Shown here piece by piece: positions 44,920 to 58,343 of a stretch of DNA of 64,000 nt. This stretch comes from Ridgeia piscesae. Taxonomy: Eukaryota > Annelida > Polychaeta > Sabellida > Siboglinidae. The notes under the pieces are model-generated. The model did no database searches. It was given only the letters and a program-made list of their open reading frames with translations, and was not told where the DNA came from. Position 1 is the stretch's first letter, and every line of letters starts with the position of its first letter. Position numbers and translations under genes: made by a program. The stretch covers positions 46,001 through 110,000 of the forward strand of contig JAODUO010000879.1 in the NCBI GenBank assembly GCA_025642075.2. The letters run 5' to 3'.

Positions 44920-45054
44920 TTTCGCTGGCGCACATCTAATTCCGCTCTTCGAGTCAAACACTTGTGTTGTCGCTACCACGGCGCTCTTTACTGAGTTCGA
45001 CGCAAATCAACACAAGCCGTTAAAAAGAGCCGCTCGCACACGTGGTCTGTCGTT

Positions 45055-45064
45055 CCATATAAGG
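45055..45064 (-). promoter_or_regulatory. SRF CArG box (CCATATAAGG)
   Basis: A perfect CC(A/T)6GG match about 136 bases upstream of the LIM-gene ATG. CSRP-family genes are well-known SRF targets in smooth and striated muscle of vertebrates. Position and family together make a functional site likely, though unproven. Confidence 0.6.
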
Positions 45065-46360
45065 CGCGGTGACGCGTCTGGGGGTGACGTCGCTGAGTGA
45101 CTTAGTCATGCGTGGACACCTTTGTGCGCGCGTCGACCAGGGGTCCCATTGCGGGCGACAGTATGTGTTATACAAATCTTAATTACCCCTATTTGATTTG
45201 ACGTCGGAAACTTCTTATGAGCACAGTGACTACACCAACTTTGCCCTTACACCATAATTGATACTGACACGTTTGCGCCTCGTTATCAATTTAAGCGACG
45301 TTTTAATCAATCCTTCGTTGCGACCGCCAACTCAGGTTTCTTCCTCGCGGCTTCTTCCCGTTCCCCGTTTGCGTCATTAAACCACTGAGGTCCTCGCAAA
45401 TATGGCAAAAACTCGCTGGTCGACGACGCAGAAGAAGTTGGCCGTGTTCCGTGGAAGTGCCACCCCCACGTGCTTGTTTGAATAGGCACGGCTCGCTTGT
45501 AGCGCTTATGTAAAGAGCTCGCCTATGAAAGGAAGATAAAACACGCGGGGAATGTCGCCCCCGGCACAAGGCCGTATCAACACGGCGAGCGCCGGCCCCA
45601 ACACTACCAGCGACATAAATAACCTCGGCCCGGGGGGCGGACCGCTATAAGGGGAACAGCTTGGTGGGATGTAGCCCCCCGGAACCTCCCCGAAACCCTT
45701 CACACTTGTTCCCTTAATTAACGCCTCCCGTTAGGGCCAGCTGTCCCAAATCGAGGTGTCGTTTGAAGCAGATTTTTCTAAACAAGTCATTAGCGTGAAC
45801 CGTCGCTATATCCTGGGGATGTAGGTCAACACCAACGAGGGAAGTCGGACCAAGTTTGTTCCCAGTAAATCTTTATTTAGGACAATTAGTTGAGGTGTGA
45901 AACGTGTGCTGAATAGCCAAGTTCAGAAGCATAAGTGATATCTTAAAACGATTACATTTTTTCTTCGACAATATTCTTGGTGGAAATATATTTCTTATAT
46001 TAGTTTCTAAGAATACACTGTTTGTTAACAACACATCCAACGTGATTTGTGTATTCAAACGTTCCAGTCTGAACTCAAACAGGATCCCGGGATGATAGTC
46101 TTCAGGTAGTGCGTGACTCATCCTACCTTTAATATTAGCAGTGTAATGTCGCGATACGCTTTGTTGCACAACGATTTTCAAGTACGTTTCAAGTGTACCT
46201 GTTTTTCGAATGCCTATTGTTACGCGTGTTGTTGAATTACTCATCACAACAACACGTCCCAAATTGGAAAACAGGTTACGCAACTGTCTAGTAAACATAT
46301 ACCGAATACGACTGGTCTATTGGCCTTTATGTCCCAGTCGGTTTCTTTGCAGCGTTCGGC
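45065..46360. other. LIM gene upstream region; no recognised gene
   Basis: Includes a GC-rich block at about 45500-45700. A 141-codon open frame on the minus strand (46298-45873) has no recognisable domain and may be chance. Confidence 0.4.
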
Positions 46361-49300
46361 GTGTCTGGTGGTAGTAACGTGAGTGTGTCTGGTGGTAGTA
46401 ACGTGAGTGTGTCTGGTGGTAGTAACGTGAGTGTGTCTGGTGGTAGTAACGTGAGTGTGTCTGACGGTAGTAACGTGAGTGTGTCTGGTGGTAGTAACGT
46501 GAGTGTGTCTGGCGGTAGTAACGTGAGTGTGTCTGACGGTAGTAACGTGAGTGTGTCTGAAGGTAGTAACGTGAGTGTGTCTGGTGGTAGTAACGTGAGT
46601 GTGTCTGGCGGTAGTAATGCGAGTGTGTCTGACGGTAGTAACGTGAGTGTGTCTGGTGGTAGTAACGTGAGTGTGTCTGACGGTAGTAACGTGAGTGTGT
46701 CTGACGGTAGTAACGTGAGTGTGTCTGGTGGTAGTAACGTGAGTGTGTCTGACGGTAGTAACGTGAGTGTGTCTGACGGTAGTAACGGGATTGTGTCTGA
46801 CGGTAGTAACGTGAGTGTGTCTGACGGTAGTAACGTGAGTGTGTCTGGTGGTAGTAACGTGAGTGTGTCTGACGGTAGTAACGTGAGTGTGTCTGACGGT
46901 AGTAACGTGAGTGTGTCTGATGGTAGTAACGTGAGTGTGTCTGACGGTAGTAACGTGAGTGTGTCTGACGGTAGTAACGTGAGTGTGTCTGGTGGTAGTA
47001 ACGTGAGTGTGTCTGACGGTAGTAACGTGAGTGTGTCTGACGGTAGTAACGTGAGTGTGTCTGACGGTAGTAACGTGAGTGTGTCTGACGGTAGTAACGT
47101 GAGTGTGTCTGACGGTAGTAACGTGAGTGTGTCTGACGGTAGTAACGTGAGTGTGTCTGGGTAGTAACGTGAGTGTGTCTGGTGGTAGTAACGTGAGTGT
47201 GTCTGTGGTAGTAACGTGAGTGTGTCTGGCGGTAGTAACGTGAGTGTGTCTGACGGTAGTAACGTGAGTGTGTCTGACGGTAGTAACGTGAGTGTGTCTG
47301 GCGGTAGTAACGTGGGTGTGTCTGACGGTAGTAACGTGAGTGTGTCTGACGGTAGTAACGTGAGTGTGTCTGGCGGTAGTAACGTGAGTGTGTCTGGTGG
47401 TAGTAACGTGAGTGTGTCTGACGGTAGTAACGTGAGTGTGTCTGGTGGTAGTAATGTGAGTGTGTCTGGTGGTAGTAACGTGAATGTGTCTGACGGTAGT
47501 AACGTGAGTGTGTCTGACGGTAGTAACGTGAGTGTGTCTGGTGGTAGTAACGTGAGTGTGTCTGACGGTAGTAACGTGAGTGTGTCTGACGGTAGTAACG
47601 TGAGTGTGTCTGACGGTAGTAACGTGAGTGTGTCTGACGGTGTAGTAGTGTGTCTGTGGTAGTAACGTGAGTGTGTCTGACGGTAGTAACGTGAGTGTGT
47701 CTGGTGGTAGTAACGTGATTGTGTCTGACGGTAGTAACGTGAGTGTGTCTGGTGGTAGTAACGTGAGTGTGTCTGGTGGTAGTAACGTGAGTGTGTCTGA
47801 CGGTAGTAACGTGTGTCTGACGGTAGTAACGTGAATGTGTCTGGTGGTAGTAACGTGAGTGTGTCTGGTGGTAATAACGTGAGTGTGTCTGGTGGTAGTA
47901 ACGTGAGTGTGTCTGGTGGTAGTAACGTGAGTGTGTCTGACGGTAGTAACGTGAGTGTGTCTGACGGTAGTAACGTGAGTGTGTCTGACGGTAGTAACGT
48001 GAGTGTGTCTGTGGTAGTAACGTGAGTGTGTCTGGTGGTAATAACGTGAGTGTGTCTGGTGGTAGTAACGTGAGTGTGTCTGGTGGTAGTAACGTGTGTC
48101 TGACGGTAGTAACGTGTGTCTGACGGTAGTAACGTGAGTGTGTCTGACGGTAGTAACGTGAGTGTGTCTGGTGGTAGTAACGTGAGGGGTCTGGTGGTAG
48201 TAACGTGAGTGTGTCTGTGGTAGTAACGTGAGTGTGTCTGCGGTAGTAACGTGAGTGTGTCTGGTGGTAGTAACGTGAGTGTGTCTGGTGGTAGTAACGT
48301 GAGTGTGTCTGGTGGTAGTAACGTGAGTGTGTCTGGTGGTAGTAACGTGAGTGTGTCTGGTGGTAGTAACGTGAGTGTGTCTGGTGGTAGTAACGTGAGT
48401 GTGTCTGGGGTAGTAACGTGAGTGTGTCTGGGGTAGTAACGTGAGTGTGTCTGGTGGTAGTAACGTGAGTGTGTCTGGGGTAGTAACGTGAGTGTGTCTG
48501 ATGGTAGTAACGTGAGTGTGTCTGAGGTAGTAACGTGAGTGTGTCTGACGGTAGTAACGTGAGTGTGTCTGGTGGTAGTAACGTGAGTGTGTCTGGTGGT
48601 AGTAACGTGAGTGTGTCTGGTGGTAGTAACGTGAGTGTGTCTGGTGGTAGTAACGTGAGTGTGTCTGGTGGTAGTAACGTGAGTGTGTCTGGTGGTAGTA
48701 ACGTGAGTGTGTCTGATGGTAGTAACGTGAGTGTGTCTGGTGGTAGTAACGTGAGTGTGTCTGTGGTAGTAACGTGAGTGTGTCTGGTGGTAGTAACGTG
48801 AGTGTGTCTGGTGGTAGTAACGTGAGTGTGTCTGGTGGTATAACGTGAGTGTGTCTGGGTAGTAACGTGAGTGTGTCTGACGGTAGTAACGTGAGTGTGT
48901 CTGATGGTAGTAACGTGAGTGTGTCTGTGGTAGTAACGTGAGTGTGTCTGGTGGTAGTAACGTGAGTGTGTCTGGTGGTAGTAACGTGAGTGTGTCTGGT
49001 GGTAGTAACGTGAGTGTGTCTGACGGTAGTAACGTGTGTCTGACGGTAGTAACGTGAGTGTGTCTGACGGTAGTAACGTGAGTGTGTCTGGTGGTAGTAA
49101 CGTGAGTGTGTCTGATGGTAGTAACGTGAGTGTGTCTGATGGTAGTAACGTGAGTGTGTCTGTGGTAGTAACGTGAGTGTGTCTGGTGGTAGTAACGTGA
49201 GTGTGTCTGGTGGTAGTAACGTGAGTGTGTCTGAGGTAGTAACGTGAGTGTGTCTGGTGGTAGTAACGTGAGTGTGTCTGGTGGTAGTAACGTGAGTGTG

Positions 49301-50685
49301 TCTGGTGGTAGTAACGTGAGTGTGTCTGGTGGTAGTAACGTGAGTGTGTCTGACGGTAGTAACGTGAGTGTGTCTGGTGGTAGTAACGTGAGTGTGTCTG
49401 GTGGTAGTAACGTGAGTGTGTCTGGTGGTAGTAACGTGAGTGTGTCTGAGGTAGTAACGTGAGTGTGTCTGGGTATAACGTGAGTGTGTCTGTGGTAGTA
49501 ACGTGAGTGTGTCTGGTGGTAGTAACGTGAGTGTGTCTGGTGGTAGTAACGTGAGTGTGTCTGACGGTAGTAACGTGAGTGTGTCTGATGGTAGTAACGT
49601 GAGTGTGTCTGGTGGTAGTAACGTGAGTGTGTCTGGTGGTAGTAACGTGAGTGTGTCTGGTGGTAGTAACGTGAGTGTGTCTGGTGGTAGTAACGTGAGT
49701 GTGTCTGACGGTAGTAACGTGAGTGTGTCTGACGGTAGTAACGTGAGTGTGTCTGGTGGTAGTAACGTGAGTGTGTCTGACGGTAGTAACGTGAGTGTGT
49801 CTGGTGGTAATGATGTCTATAACGTGAGTGTGTCTGGTGGTAGTAACGTGAGTGTGTCTGGTGGTAGTAACGTGAGTGTGTCTGGTGGTAGTAACGTGAG
49901 TGTGTCTGGTGGTAGTAACGTGAGTGTGTCTGGTGGTAGTAACGTGAGTGTGTCTGGTGGTAGTAACGTGAGTGTGTCTGACGGTAGTAACGTGAGTGTG
50001 TCTGGTGGTAGTAACGTGAGTGTGTCTGGTGGTAGTAACGTGAGTGTGTCTGGTGGTAGTAACGTGAGTGTGTCTGGTGGTAGTAACGTGAGTGTGTCTG
50101 ACGGTAGTAACGTGAGTGTGTCTGACGGTAGTAACGTGAGTGTGTCTGGTGGTAGTAACGTGAGTGTGTCTGGTGGTAATAACGTGAGTGTGTCTGGTGG
50201 TAATAACGTGAGTGTGTCTGGTGGTAATAACGTGAGTGTGTCTGGTGGTAATAACGTGAGTGTGTCTGACGGTAGTAACGTGTGTCTGACGGTAGTAACG
50301 TGAGTGTGTCTGACGGTAGTAACGTGAGTGTGTCTGGTGGTAGTAACGTGAGTGTGTCTGATGGTAGTAACGTGAGTGTGTCTGACGGTAGTAACGTGTG
50401 TCTGACGGTAGTAACGTGAGTATGTCTGGTGGTAGTAACGTGAGTGTGTCTGGTGGTAGTAACGTGAGTGTGTCTGGTGGTAGTAACGTGAGTGTGTCTG
50501 GTGGTAGTAACGTGAGTGTGTCTGGTGGTAGTAACGTGAGTGTGTCTAATGGTAGTAACGTGAGTGTGTCTGGTGGTAGTAACGTGAGTGTGTCTGGTGG
50601 TAGTAACGTGAGTGTGTCTGACGGTAGTAACGTGAGTGTGTCTGACGGTAGTAACGTGAGTGTGTCTGACGGTAGTAACGTGAGT
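46361..50685. repeat. 24-bp minisatellite, ~180 copies
   Basis: The unit is GTGAGTGTGTCT followed by G(GT/AC/GC/AT)GGTAGTAAC. Two main forms alternate irregularly (CTGGTGG and CTGACGG). Short indels of 1-6 bases break the plus-strand frame in places, giving several separate open frames (repeating NVSVSGGS). The minus strand stays open for 1477 codons only by switching peptide pattern. No promoter, start context or non-repeat domain supports a gene. Confidence 0.97.
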
Positions 50686-53600
50686 AGATGGAATCATCCC
50701 CAGGGTTCTCCCGGTGTCACCTCTCCCTCCCTCCCTGGACGTGGCAGGCCTGCCACCCAAGACGCCAGTCCCGGAGGGACAGTATCAAATAATACACGTG
50801 TGCACTTTTATTTCTTAAACTGAACCTTACAGTCGAGCAGACCGTTGCTGTGGCAACCCGGATATTTTACCCAGAACAAAACGTCTGGTGAAGGCGACGT
50901 TTACCTTATGACAGGTGCCCATAAGCTACTCGAATTATGATATGACCAAGTCGTCCGGGACATTGTTGAGGGGATTACACATTCATGTGCTTATGACGGT
51001 ACTATGAGTAAGCGTATAATTGTCATACTAAGCCATTCCATTGTGGATGTTCAACCGAACGTGTACTCCAAATAAATAGTCATCTATTACTTTACTTTTA
51101 TCCAAAAAGGAACGCACAATTTTGCAAGTAAATACCACCTGCAGACCGACGCACAAAGGTATGGAATGCCTAAGCTTAAGTGATAATAAAAACATATTCG
51201 CCATTCGCTTGTTTAGTACCAATAATAGTAAAACATGACAACTTGTATCGATCGACCGTTACATGTGGTAAATTCTACATTTGCGTTTGACAATCGCAAA
51301 TTGCGGAGTTGATTGTTGAACGAGTTACTGATTAAAGACGTCTTTTGAAATCCGAGGAACGAGTCTTTCGTGCAACAGTAAATCAAGCCGCGTCTTTGTA
51401 AAGTAATAAGTGTGACCGGCTGTCGGCGTTCCTCTGAATGGTTTCTGAACGTCAGACTAACGCACGGGCAACAGTGCTACAACTTTATGATGTAATGTTA
51501 TTTTCAAACTTGAAAGCACGCTGGAATATACTGCTGGTGATAACCACGTCACTATAGAGTGTCAATGACACGAGTGAGGTCACACACACAATACATGCTT
51601 ACATGGTCCGTGACATACAATTATTACCATATTGTTTAACATAACTTCGAGATTGTTCAATACACACATTGATTCCGCCTTCACGTGACTAGTTCGACAC
51701 AGGAACGCGTATAATATAAACGACACGTAGACCTGACGGCTTCAGCTCACAAACACGACAACAGCATTATTATTATTATGCGAGTTAACGTTATCTTCAC
51801 AACACCTAAATTCAACAACACTGGTAAACATTTGTAGCAGATGGAAAACAAATTGCGTAAACATCAACTTTCTTTAAAAACAACCATACAAATGTTGTCA
51901 TAATATTTAATATATCGTAAATATTGTACAGGCCACATTTATGAGGATTACAATTGCCCATTAACTCAACTGGTAATCGGTGAGTGGCCAGCCTCAGTGG
52001 TAGTCACAAAGTCACAACGACCCGTACCGACGCGAACATAACATTATCAAGACTGAATACAATTACACAATTACTCATATCACAAGAGACGCCGATTCGA
52101 CGACGTCCCGATTGTGTGGGTTCCGGTCGTTGACCACCAGACACAGGAAGACGTGGATTTCCCCGACGTGTCTCAGTACACTGTACGCTAGCGTCACAGC
52201 ATGCGCACCTGTAATCATAGTTACCTTGATTACTAATGCCGTCTTTGTCATAGCTCAATACCGACACGGTGGCGATTTGTCTTCCATATATGGGTTTGTA
52301 GTTGGTTCTTTGACAGTTTGAACACATAAATCAGAATGACGATTTCGAGTGCGGTGATTGGAACCGAAAAGCGTCCCTTTTTATGATGAAGTAATTTGAT
52401 CTGGACGGAGTGGACGAGGCCGGTCACTACACAGAGACGTAGTCAGGGCGTGTATGTGTTATCTGGATCGAGACTGTGATTAGTAGCATCACTACAAACA
52501 GACATATCCAGGGTGTACGTATGTTATCAGGATTGAGATTATGATGAGTGCTGTCGCTACAATTGGACATGTCCAGGGTGTACGTACCTAGGAAAACATT
52601 TAAAATACCCTTCTCCACTTTACTGCTTTTTATGTTATTATAAGCAGGCGATCATTGGGTTGAATCAAAGTACAGCTAACTGAATGTTTTAAGAATGGTG
52701 ATTGATGCTGCATGAACAAGAGATATATGAGTATTGCAATTTATTTTGAACTGAATAAAAAATTGACATTCGTAAGCGATGGTGTATTACTTGCTTCCTT
52801 ATTATTGTCCCCGCTGAAATTATATCGAAATCATGTGTTACCTTGCAACGGTGACGGTATTACAATTGCAGCTTAGTTGTAGCGACATTTAAGTTAGCCA
52901 ATTCATTGGACTGACCTGAGCGTTACGGTCTGTTGATTTGTCCCGAGCGTCACGGTCCGGTGACTCCACCCAGTGAGTGGCGGGGACAAAGGCCCGCGTG
53001 TTTATTGTATACGTCATAGATTCATCGACCTAATCACACACCCGTGTGCTTGCCGTATACAGTCATTCCAAATCCAATATTTAATAATTATTGTAATTCT
53101 GAAATTGCACAGCGTCACCCGAACTGTTTATCAGTTTATAATGTTGTTGACTGTAACATGATGGCCTGATTGCGTTATCGGGTGATAGTCAAGATGTGAA
53201 CAATAATCACGAAATCTAGATCTATCATCATCTTTCAAATTAGGCGGTAGGCGAGATCTGACCCGTTGACACTTGGGCCGTGTTGCCAGGGCAACGACAG
53301 GTTGAATATAAAAGAAGAAAACATAATTATTTTGGTTGTGACTATCCAGAGTCGATAGATAGATTGGCTGATTATTTACTAAGCACATTATCTGCTAACG
53401 AAACAACTCGGTCGTCTTCGGTGACTCGTCGGTATAGTCTTCATAGCTTTGTATATTTCCATATGGAATACATACATTATATGCTCACGTAGTAAAGGAC
53501 CAACAAAGGATCCATTGCGGTGTCTTTGTCATCATCTGTGAGCTGAAGGACATATTGTTTTGTGAATATTTGCTCAATATTAACATATGTCTCATCACTT

Positions 53601-54545
53601 TCCGTTATGCCAAATTGTTCCATTCTCCGTTATCGCAGATTATTTCCTTCTACGTTACGACGATTCCTTTCCCCGTTATGTCATACAATTCCCATCTCCG
53701 TATTCCCGACTCCCGAGGATGTTTCAGTGTTAAAAATCTCAAGGGCCGCTAGAGTGGTTTCCGGCGGAAATCCAGGTTGATTCGACGTATTGTGTAACTG
53801 ACTAATTACGACAGGGACAGAAGGAGCGGCCGTGTCTTGTACATGGCCAATAATAGCTGCCAAATGGTGTACACCCATGTGTGTACGTCTTCCTTATTTT
53901 CTCAACTATGGAAAGGTGTTTAAAAATGGTTCTGCATGGTTAAATACACAATGTAGTGCACACAAAGTTTGTGTGAATTATTCAACATTGGTTATTACTT
54001 CCCTTGTTAACGTTATAAGTAGGTTAATGTAGAACCTTGGCGAATACAACATCTGGTCCATTTGTTGGCCAGATACCAGTTCACTTCGGTGGTCGAGGTC
54101 AAGCGATTGTTAGTAACCACCGGCCGACGGCTTCAACAAACAGAAGCCACACGCTCTGCATTCAGTCACACGTCACATGTAATGACTACACCGGCGGACC
54201 GACAGACACGGCAATTGGCAGCAATGCGTAACGCCAGAACTTCGTTTTTATTGACGATGATGCTGACGATGCTACTGCTGATAATGATGATGACTACGAT
54301 GCCGATGGTGAATATAATGATGGTTTGAGGCTACGCTATTGATAACTACTACAATTATGAAGATGACATATTGTATGCGATAATGCCATACGTATGTAAG
54401 ATTCTACCGAGCATATCGAGTGTAACATCATAATGGGTATATACACAAAAAGTTGCATTTTGCGTTGTATCAATCAGTAGTACAATTATTTGTACATGTA
54501 CATACACATGCTGTACTCATGGGACATGTGTTTTTGACACTGTTA
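50686..54545. other. no recognised gene
   Basis: Open frames at 52004-52327 (-) and 53131-53388 (-) have no recognisable domains. A diverged 65-bp tandem repeat lies at 52436-52590. Confidence 0.4.
52436..52590. repeat. 65-bp diverged tandem repeat, ~2.3 copies
   Basis: Units begin GACGTAGTCAGGG (52436), GACATATCCAGGG (52501) and GACATGTCCAGGG (52567), each followed by TGTA(C/T)GT words. Confidence 0.75.
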
Positions 54546-54552
54546 AGTCTAC

Positions 54553-54685
54553 ACAAACAAACAAACAAACAAAGAAAGAAACAAACAAAGAAACAAACAA
54601 ACAAACACACATACATACAAACAAACAAACAAACAAACAAACAAATAAACAGGCCTGCAAATAAACAAACACACTAAGAAAGAAA
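54553..54685. repeat. (AAAC)n microsatellite
   Basis: AAAC run with AAAG and ACAC interruptions. Confidence 0.9.
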
Positions 54686-55214
54686 ACAAACAATCTAACC
54701 ACGACCTGCCCTGTATCTAACTTGTCCCTCTGACCATCAACTCAGCTTCTCGGGAGAACATTCAACCCGTGCCAATTACTGTGCGACAGCTGTTCGTTTG
54801 TATGTACCCATCATAGGAATCTCGTCTCTGTGAACTCGCTGCCAGATACACATGTAGACGGTCGTATGAGCGGACCACAACTGAAGCCAACTGCACCGAA
54901 CATGACCGTGCTGATGTCTGTTGAGGTCTACACTGAACAGATCCGTCCGTCATTAGTTCACTCATAAAACCTCTCGTGAAAAATGTCGTTTGCACACTGT
55001 GTGTGAATCGACCAAACATTGTTTGTCGTGTAATTGAGTAAAGATGCTGTTGTCACAGTGCTACATTAACCTCATCGAAAGAGTTTAAAAAAAGCACAAT
55101 TACGCTGTCATTTAAAACGTGCTTTTATAACCTTGCCTATCCACCACAGCTTCCTGGCGTATCAATTAATTTATAGACAACTGGACTATTTGTCGTCTCT
55201 GAGATCGATCACCC

Positions 55215-55320
55215 TTTTTGTCTAGATGCGCCTCTGAACTTGGTTTCGAAGGATTTAGGCGCAATAGAAGTTATGTTAGTATTACTATTATTATTAAATG
55301 TCCAGTTAATAATATAATGG
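55215..55320. mobile_element. LINE/SINE 3'-tail-like fragment
   Basis: CTGAACTTGGTTTCGAAGGA followed by TTTAGGCGCAATAGAAGTTA and (ATT)n. A close relative (AGGATATAGGCGCTATGGAA) follows the reverse-transcriptase fragment at 58.3-58.7 kb, so I read it as a retroelement tail. Confidence 0.4.
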
Positions 55321-55584
55321 AGGAATATTATTTTAATGATGTTTTACACAGGAAATCAGTTAATTAATGCTTAAGCTTAACGTGTTATACAAACCTAAAG
55401 AACATGTTAGAACATTTCCCTGGAGTACCTGAAATGCTATAATGACATCAGTTATTGTGGTATCACCCGACATTTACACGTGAACCATTACTTTTTACGA
55501 GCAGCTTTCGTGCATTAATTGCAGCGTGGCAGCATGGATGCTTCCAAGATAAGTTGAGATGGTGTTTAATGGCATAAGTCTGCC

Positions 55585-55655
55585 AGGGAAATAAGGTATA
55601 AAGCGCTTTGAGTAGTCCTGAGGTCTGGTTACTGCGCTATATAAGAACTTGCCTA
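55585..55655. mobile_element. LINE/SINE 3'-tail-like fragment
   Basis: Contains AAAGCGCTTTGAG (55600-55612) and GCGCTATATAAG (55634-55645), the self-complementary tail widely seen in CR1/L2/Rex-type LINEs and their SINEs. Confidence 0.55.
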
Positions 55656-55659
55656 TGTT

Positions 55660-56283
55660 TATAATCCCAACGTGTCCTCGTGCACAGTGTCAGATGATTT
55701 CGAAACAGGATAAGAACAAGGGAAAAAACAAGAAAGTGTATTCAGACCATACAACATAGCATACAAGTGTGTATATTCATTCATACATATCTACATATAC
55801 ATTGCAAGTGGTAAATAAAGTGTACTAAAGGGGTCAGTCAGTGACTCATATTAAGACACTACAGTCGCATTTATAGGAACCACATCAGTTTGTTAAATCA
55901 TTTGAGTTTTTGTAACGTAATAAATTATGTTAGTTTTTTGTTACCGATCTAGTAACACACCGTTACACAAAATACGGTGGTAATCTAAAATAAACTGGCC
56001 AGGAATTCGTGTGAGCGACCCGAAATGTCAGCATTTGGTTTCGTCTCCATTTAGCACAACTCCGTGTTTTGGCCCCACAACTGCCTGTTGGCATAACCTC
56101 AAATGCCTATAAATAGCTGTATAAAGTTATTTATAGAGCTTAGTGGGCACAATACTTCCCTTTGACACGGAATGCTCGATTGTTTGCTGCGATTCGGGAC
56201 AGACAGCCGCGGACTGGACTCTCATGCACCAGACAGGGCCTAACGCTCTCATCAACTCGCAATCTCCTGATTTATAGTTGTTG
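55660..56283. other. no recognised gene
   Basis: Unique AT-rich sequence before the GGT/GAT arrays. Nothing recognised. Confidence 0.35.
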
Positions 56284-57549
56284 GTTGTGCTGGTGGCGGT
56301 GATGGTGGTTGTAGTCATTGTGGTGGAGTGGTGGTGATGGCGGTGATAATGATGGCGGTGGTGGTGGGGGTGATGGCGGTGATGATGATGGCGGTGATAA
56401 TGATGGCGGTGGTGGTGGGGGTGATGGCGGTGATGATGATGGCGGTGATAATGATGGCGGTGGTGGTGGGGGTGATGGCGGTGATGATGATGGCGGTGAT
56501 AATGATGGCGGTGATAATGATGGCGGTGGTGGTGATGGTGGTGGGGGTGATGATAATGGCGGTGATGATGATGCCGGTGATAATGATGGCGGTCGTGGTG
56601 ATGATGATGGCGGTGATTCGTGGTGATGACGGTGATTTGTGCTGGTGGTGGATATAGTACGTTGTGGTGATTGTGGTGATGATGATGGTAGTTTTGATGA
56701 TGGAGGTTGTGGTCATTATGGTGGAGTGGGGGTGATGGTAGTGGTGGTGGTGTTGGTTGTAGTGGTGGTGGTGGTGGTGGTGGTGGTGGTGGTGGTGGTG
56801 GTGGTGGTGGTGGTGGTGGTGGTGGTGGTGGTGGTGGTGAAGATGGTAGTGGTAGTGGTGGTGGTGGTGGTGGTGGTGGTGGTTGTTGTGGTGGTGGTGG
56901 TGGTGGTGGTGGTGGTGGTGGTGGTGGTGGATGGTGGTGGTGGTGGTGGTGGTGGTGGTGGTGGTGGTGGTGGTGGTGGTGGTGGTGGTGGTAATGATGG
57001 TGATGATGGTGATGATGGCGATGATGGTGATGATGGTGATGGTGATGATGATGGTGATGGTGGTGATGATGGTGGTGATGGTGGTGATGGTGGTGATGGG
57101 GATGGGGATGGGGGTGGTGATTTTGGATTTTGATGGTGATGGTGATGGTGATGGTGATGGTGATGGTGGTACGTGGTTGTGGTAATGGTGATGGTGGTTG
57201 TGGGGATGGTGATAATGATGGTGATGGTGATGGTGATGGTGATGGTGATGGTGATGGTGATGGTGATGGTGATGGGGATGGGGATGGGGATGGGGATGGG
57301 GATTTTGATGGTGATGGTGATGGTGATGGTGATGGTGATGGTGATGGTTATGGTGATGGTGATGGTGATGGTGATGGTGATGGTGATGGTGATGGTGATG
57401 GTGATGGTGATGGTGATGGTGATGGTGATGGTGATGGTGATTTTGATGGTGATGATGGTGATGATGGTGATGATGGTGATGGTGATGGTGATGGTGATGG
57501 TGATGGTGATGGTGATGGTGATGGTGATGGTGATGGTGATGGTGATGGT
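56284..57549. repeat. GGT/GAT compound array
   Basis: Three zones. The first (about 56336-56500) has a 51-bp higher-order unit built of GATGGCGGTGATAATGATGG and GGTGGTGGGGGTGATGGC words, about three copies. The second (56740-56990) is nearly pure (GGT)n. The third (57130-57549) is (GATGGT)n with GATGGG and GATTTTGAT breaks. The Gly/Asp-, Val/Met- or Thr/Ile-rich open frames here are by-products. Confidence 0.95.
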
Positions 57550-57660
57550 GGTTCTCGGTAAAACCTACAATTTAAGTGATGTATTACATGTAGTATTCAG
57601 GCCGTTGCGGTCACGTGATGCGTGGCCTACTGCAAAATAATGATTACACCGCACGGACAT

Positions 57661-57722
57661 ATGCACACACGCACTCACTCACACACGCACGCACGCACGC
57701 AAGCACGCACGCACTCATGCAT
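57661..57722. repeat. (ACGC)n/(AC)n microsatellite
   Basis: ACAC and ACGC runs with CTCA interruptions. Confidence 0.9.
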
Positions 57723-58343
57723 GCAAACTGCATGAGAGCGGGGGAAGCACGAAAACATGCCAGGAACAAAATGTGCGGCATGTGCGCGTGCACGTGCTAG
57801 TGGCGCCACCCGACGGAGTTTCACATTCGCACTTTGCATTGCATGGCAAAACAACAACGAAACAAGGTTGTCCACTACTTTCCGGAAACATTACTTGCTT
57901 ATGATACATCACCAACACATACCGTTTGGAATTTGGTCTTTACAGTGACTTCTGCTTTCTCCAATTGGGCTCTTTCTTAAGCATGTAAATCATGTTTCTG
58001 TCACATTCGTGATTTTCGTCGAATCCGGCGTCATTTGTCTTTATCTACTGCTAAGCCAATATCAACAGCTCCAATTAATAACTGTGACTCATTCATTTAC
58101 AACATATTGAATCAAATTTAAATTTACAACTGTTGCATACCGTGATCTTGCTACTAAGCAGTCAAATTATTTAGTTAAACTGCATAGTCACTTCAATGTT
58201 TGCTACTCGCGTTTCAGACAAATTTCTCGAAAAGAAAGCCCACCAAGTATCCCCTGCGACATACTAGTTCGCCGCTTGTGCACATGTTTTAATTCGTTTT
58301 TGTGAAAACGTAAAAAAAATGTTTACGAGTTCCCCATCTAATA

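Noticed and set aside
45873..46298. 141-codon ORF as a gene
   Set aside because: No domain, no splice or neighbour support; many chance frames of similar size occur in this window.
46327..50760. 1477-codon minus-strand ORF as a giant repeat protein
   Set aside because: It follows a 24-bp minisatellite, and the peptide pattern switches frame repeatedly (HVTT, LLPPDTL, RYYHQTHS) at indels. Real coding selection would keep one pattern.
56284..57640. Gly/Asp-rich and Val/Met-rich ORFs
   Set aside because: Products of GGT/GAT repeats, open in several frames.
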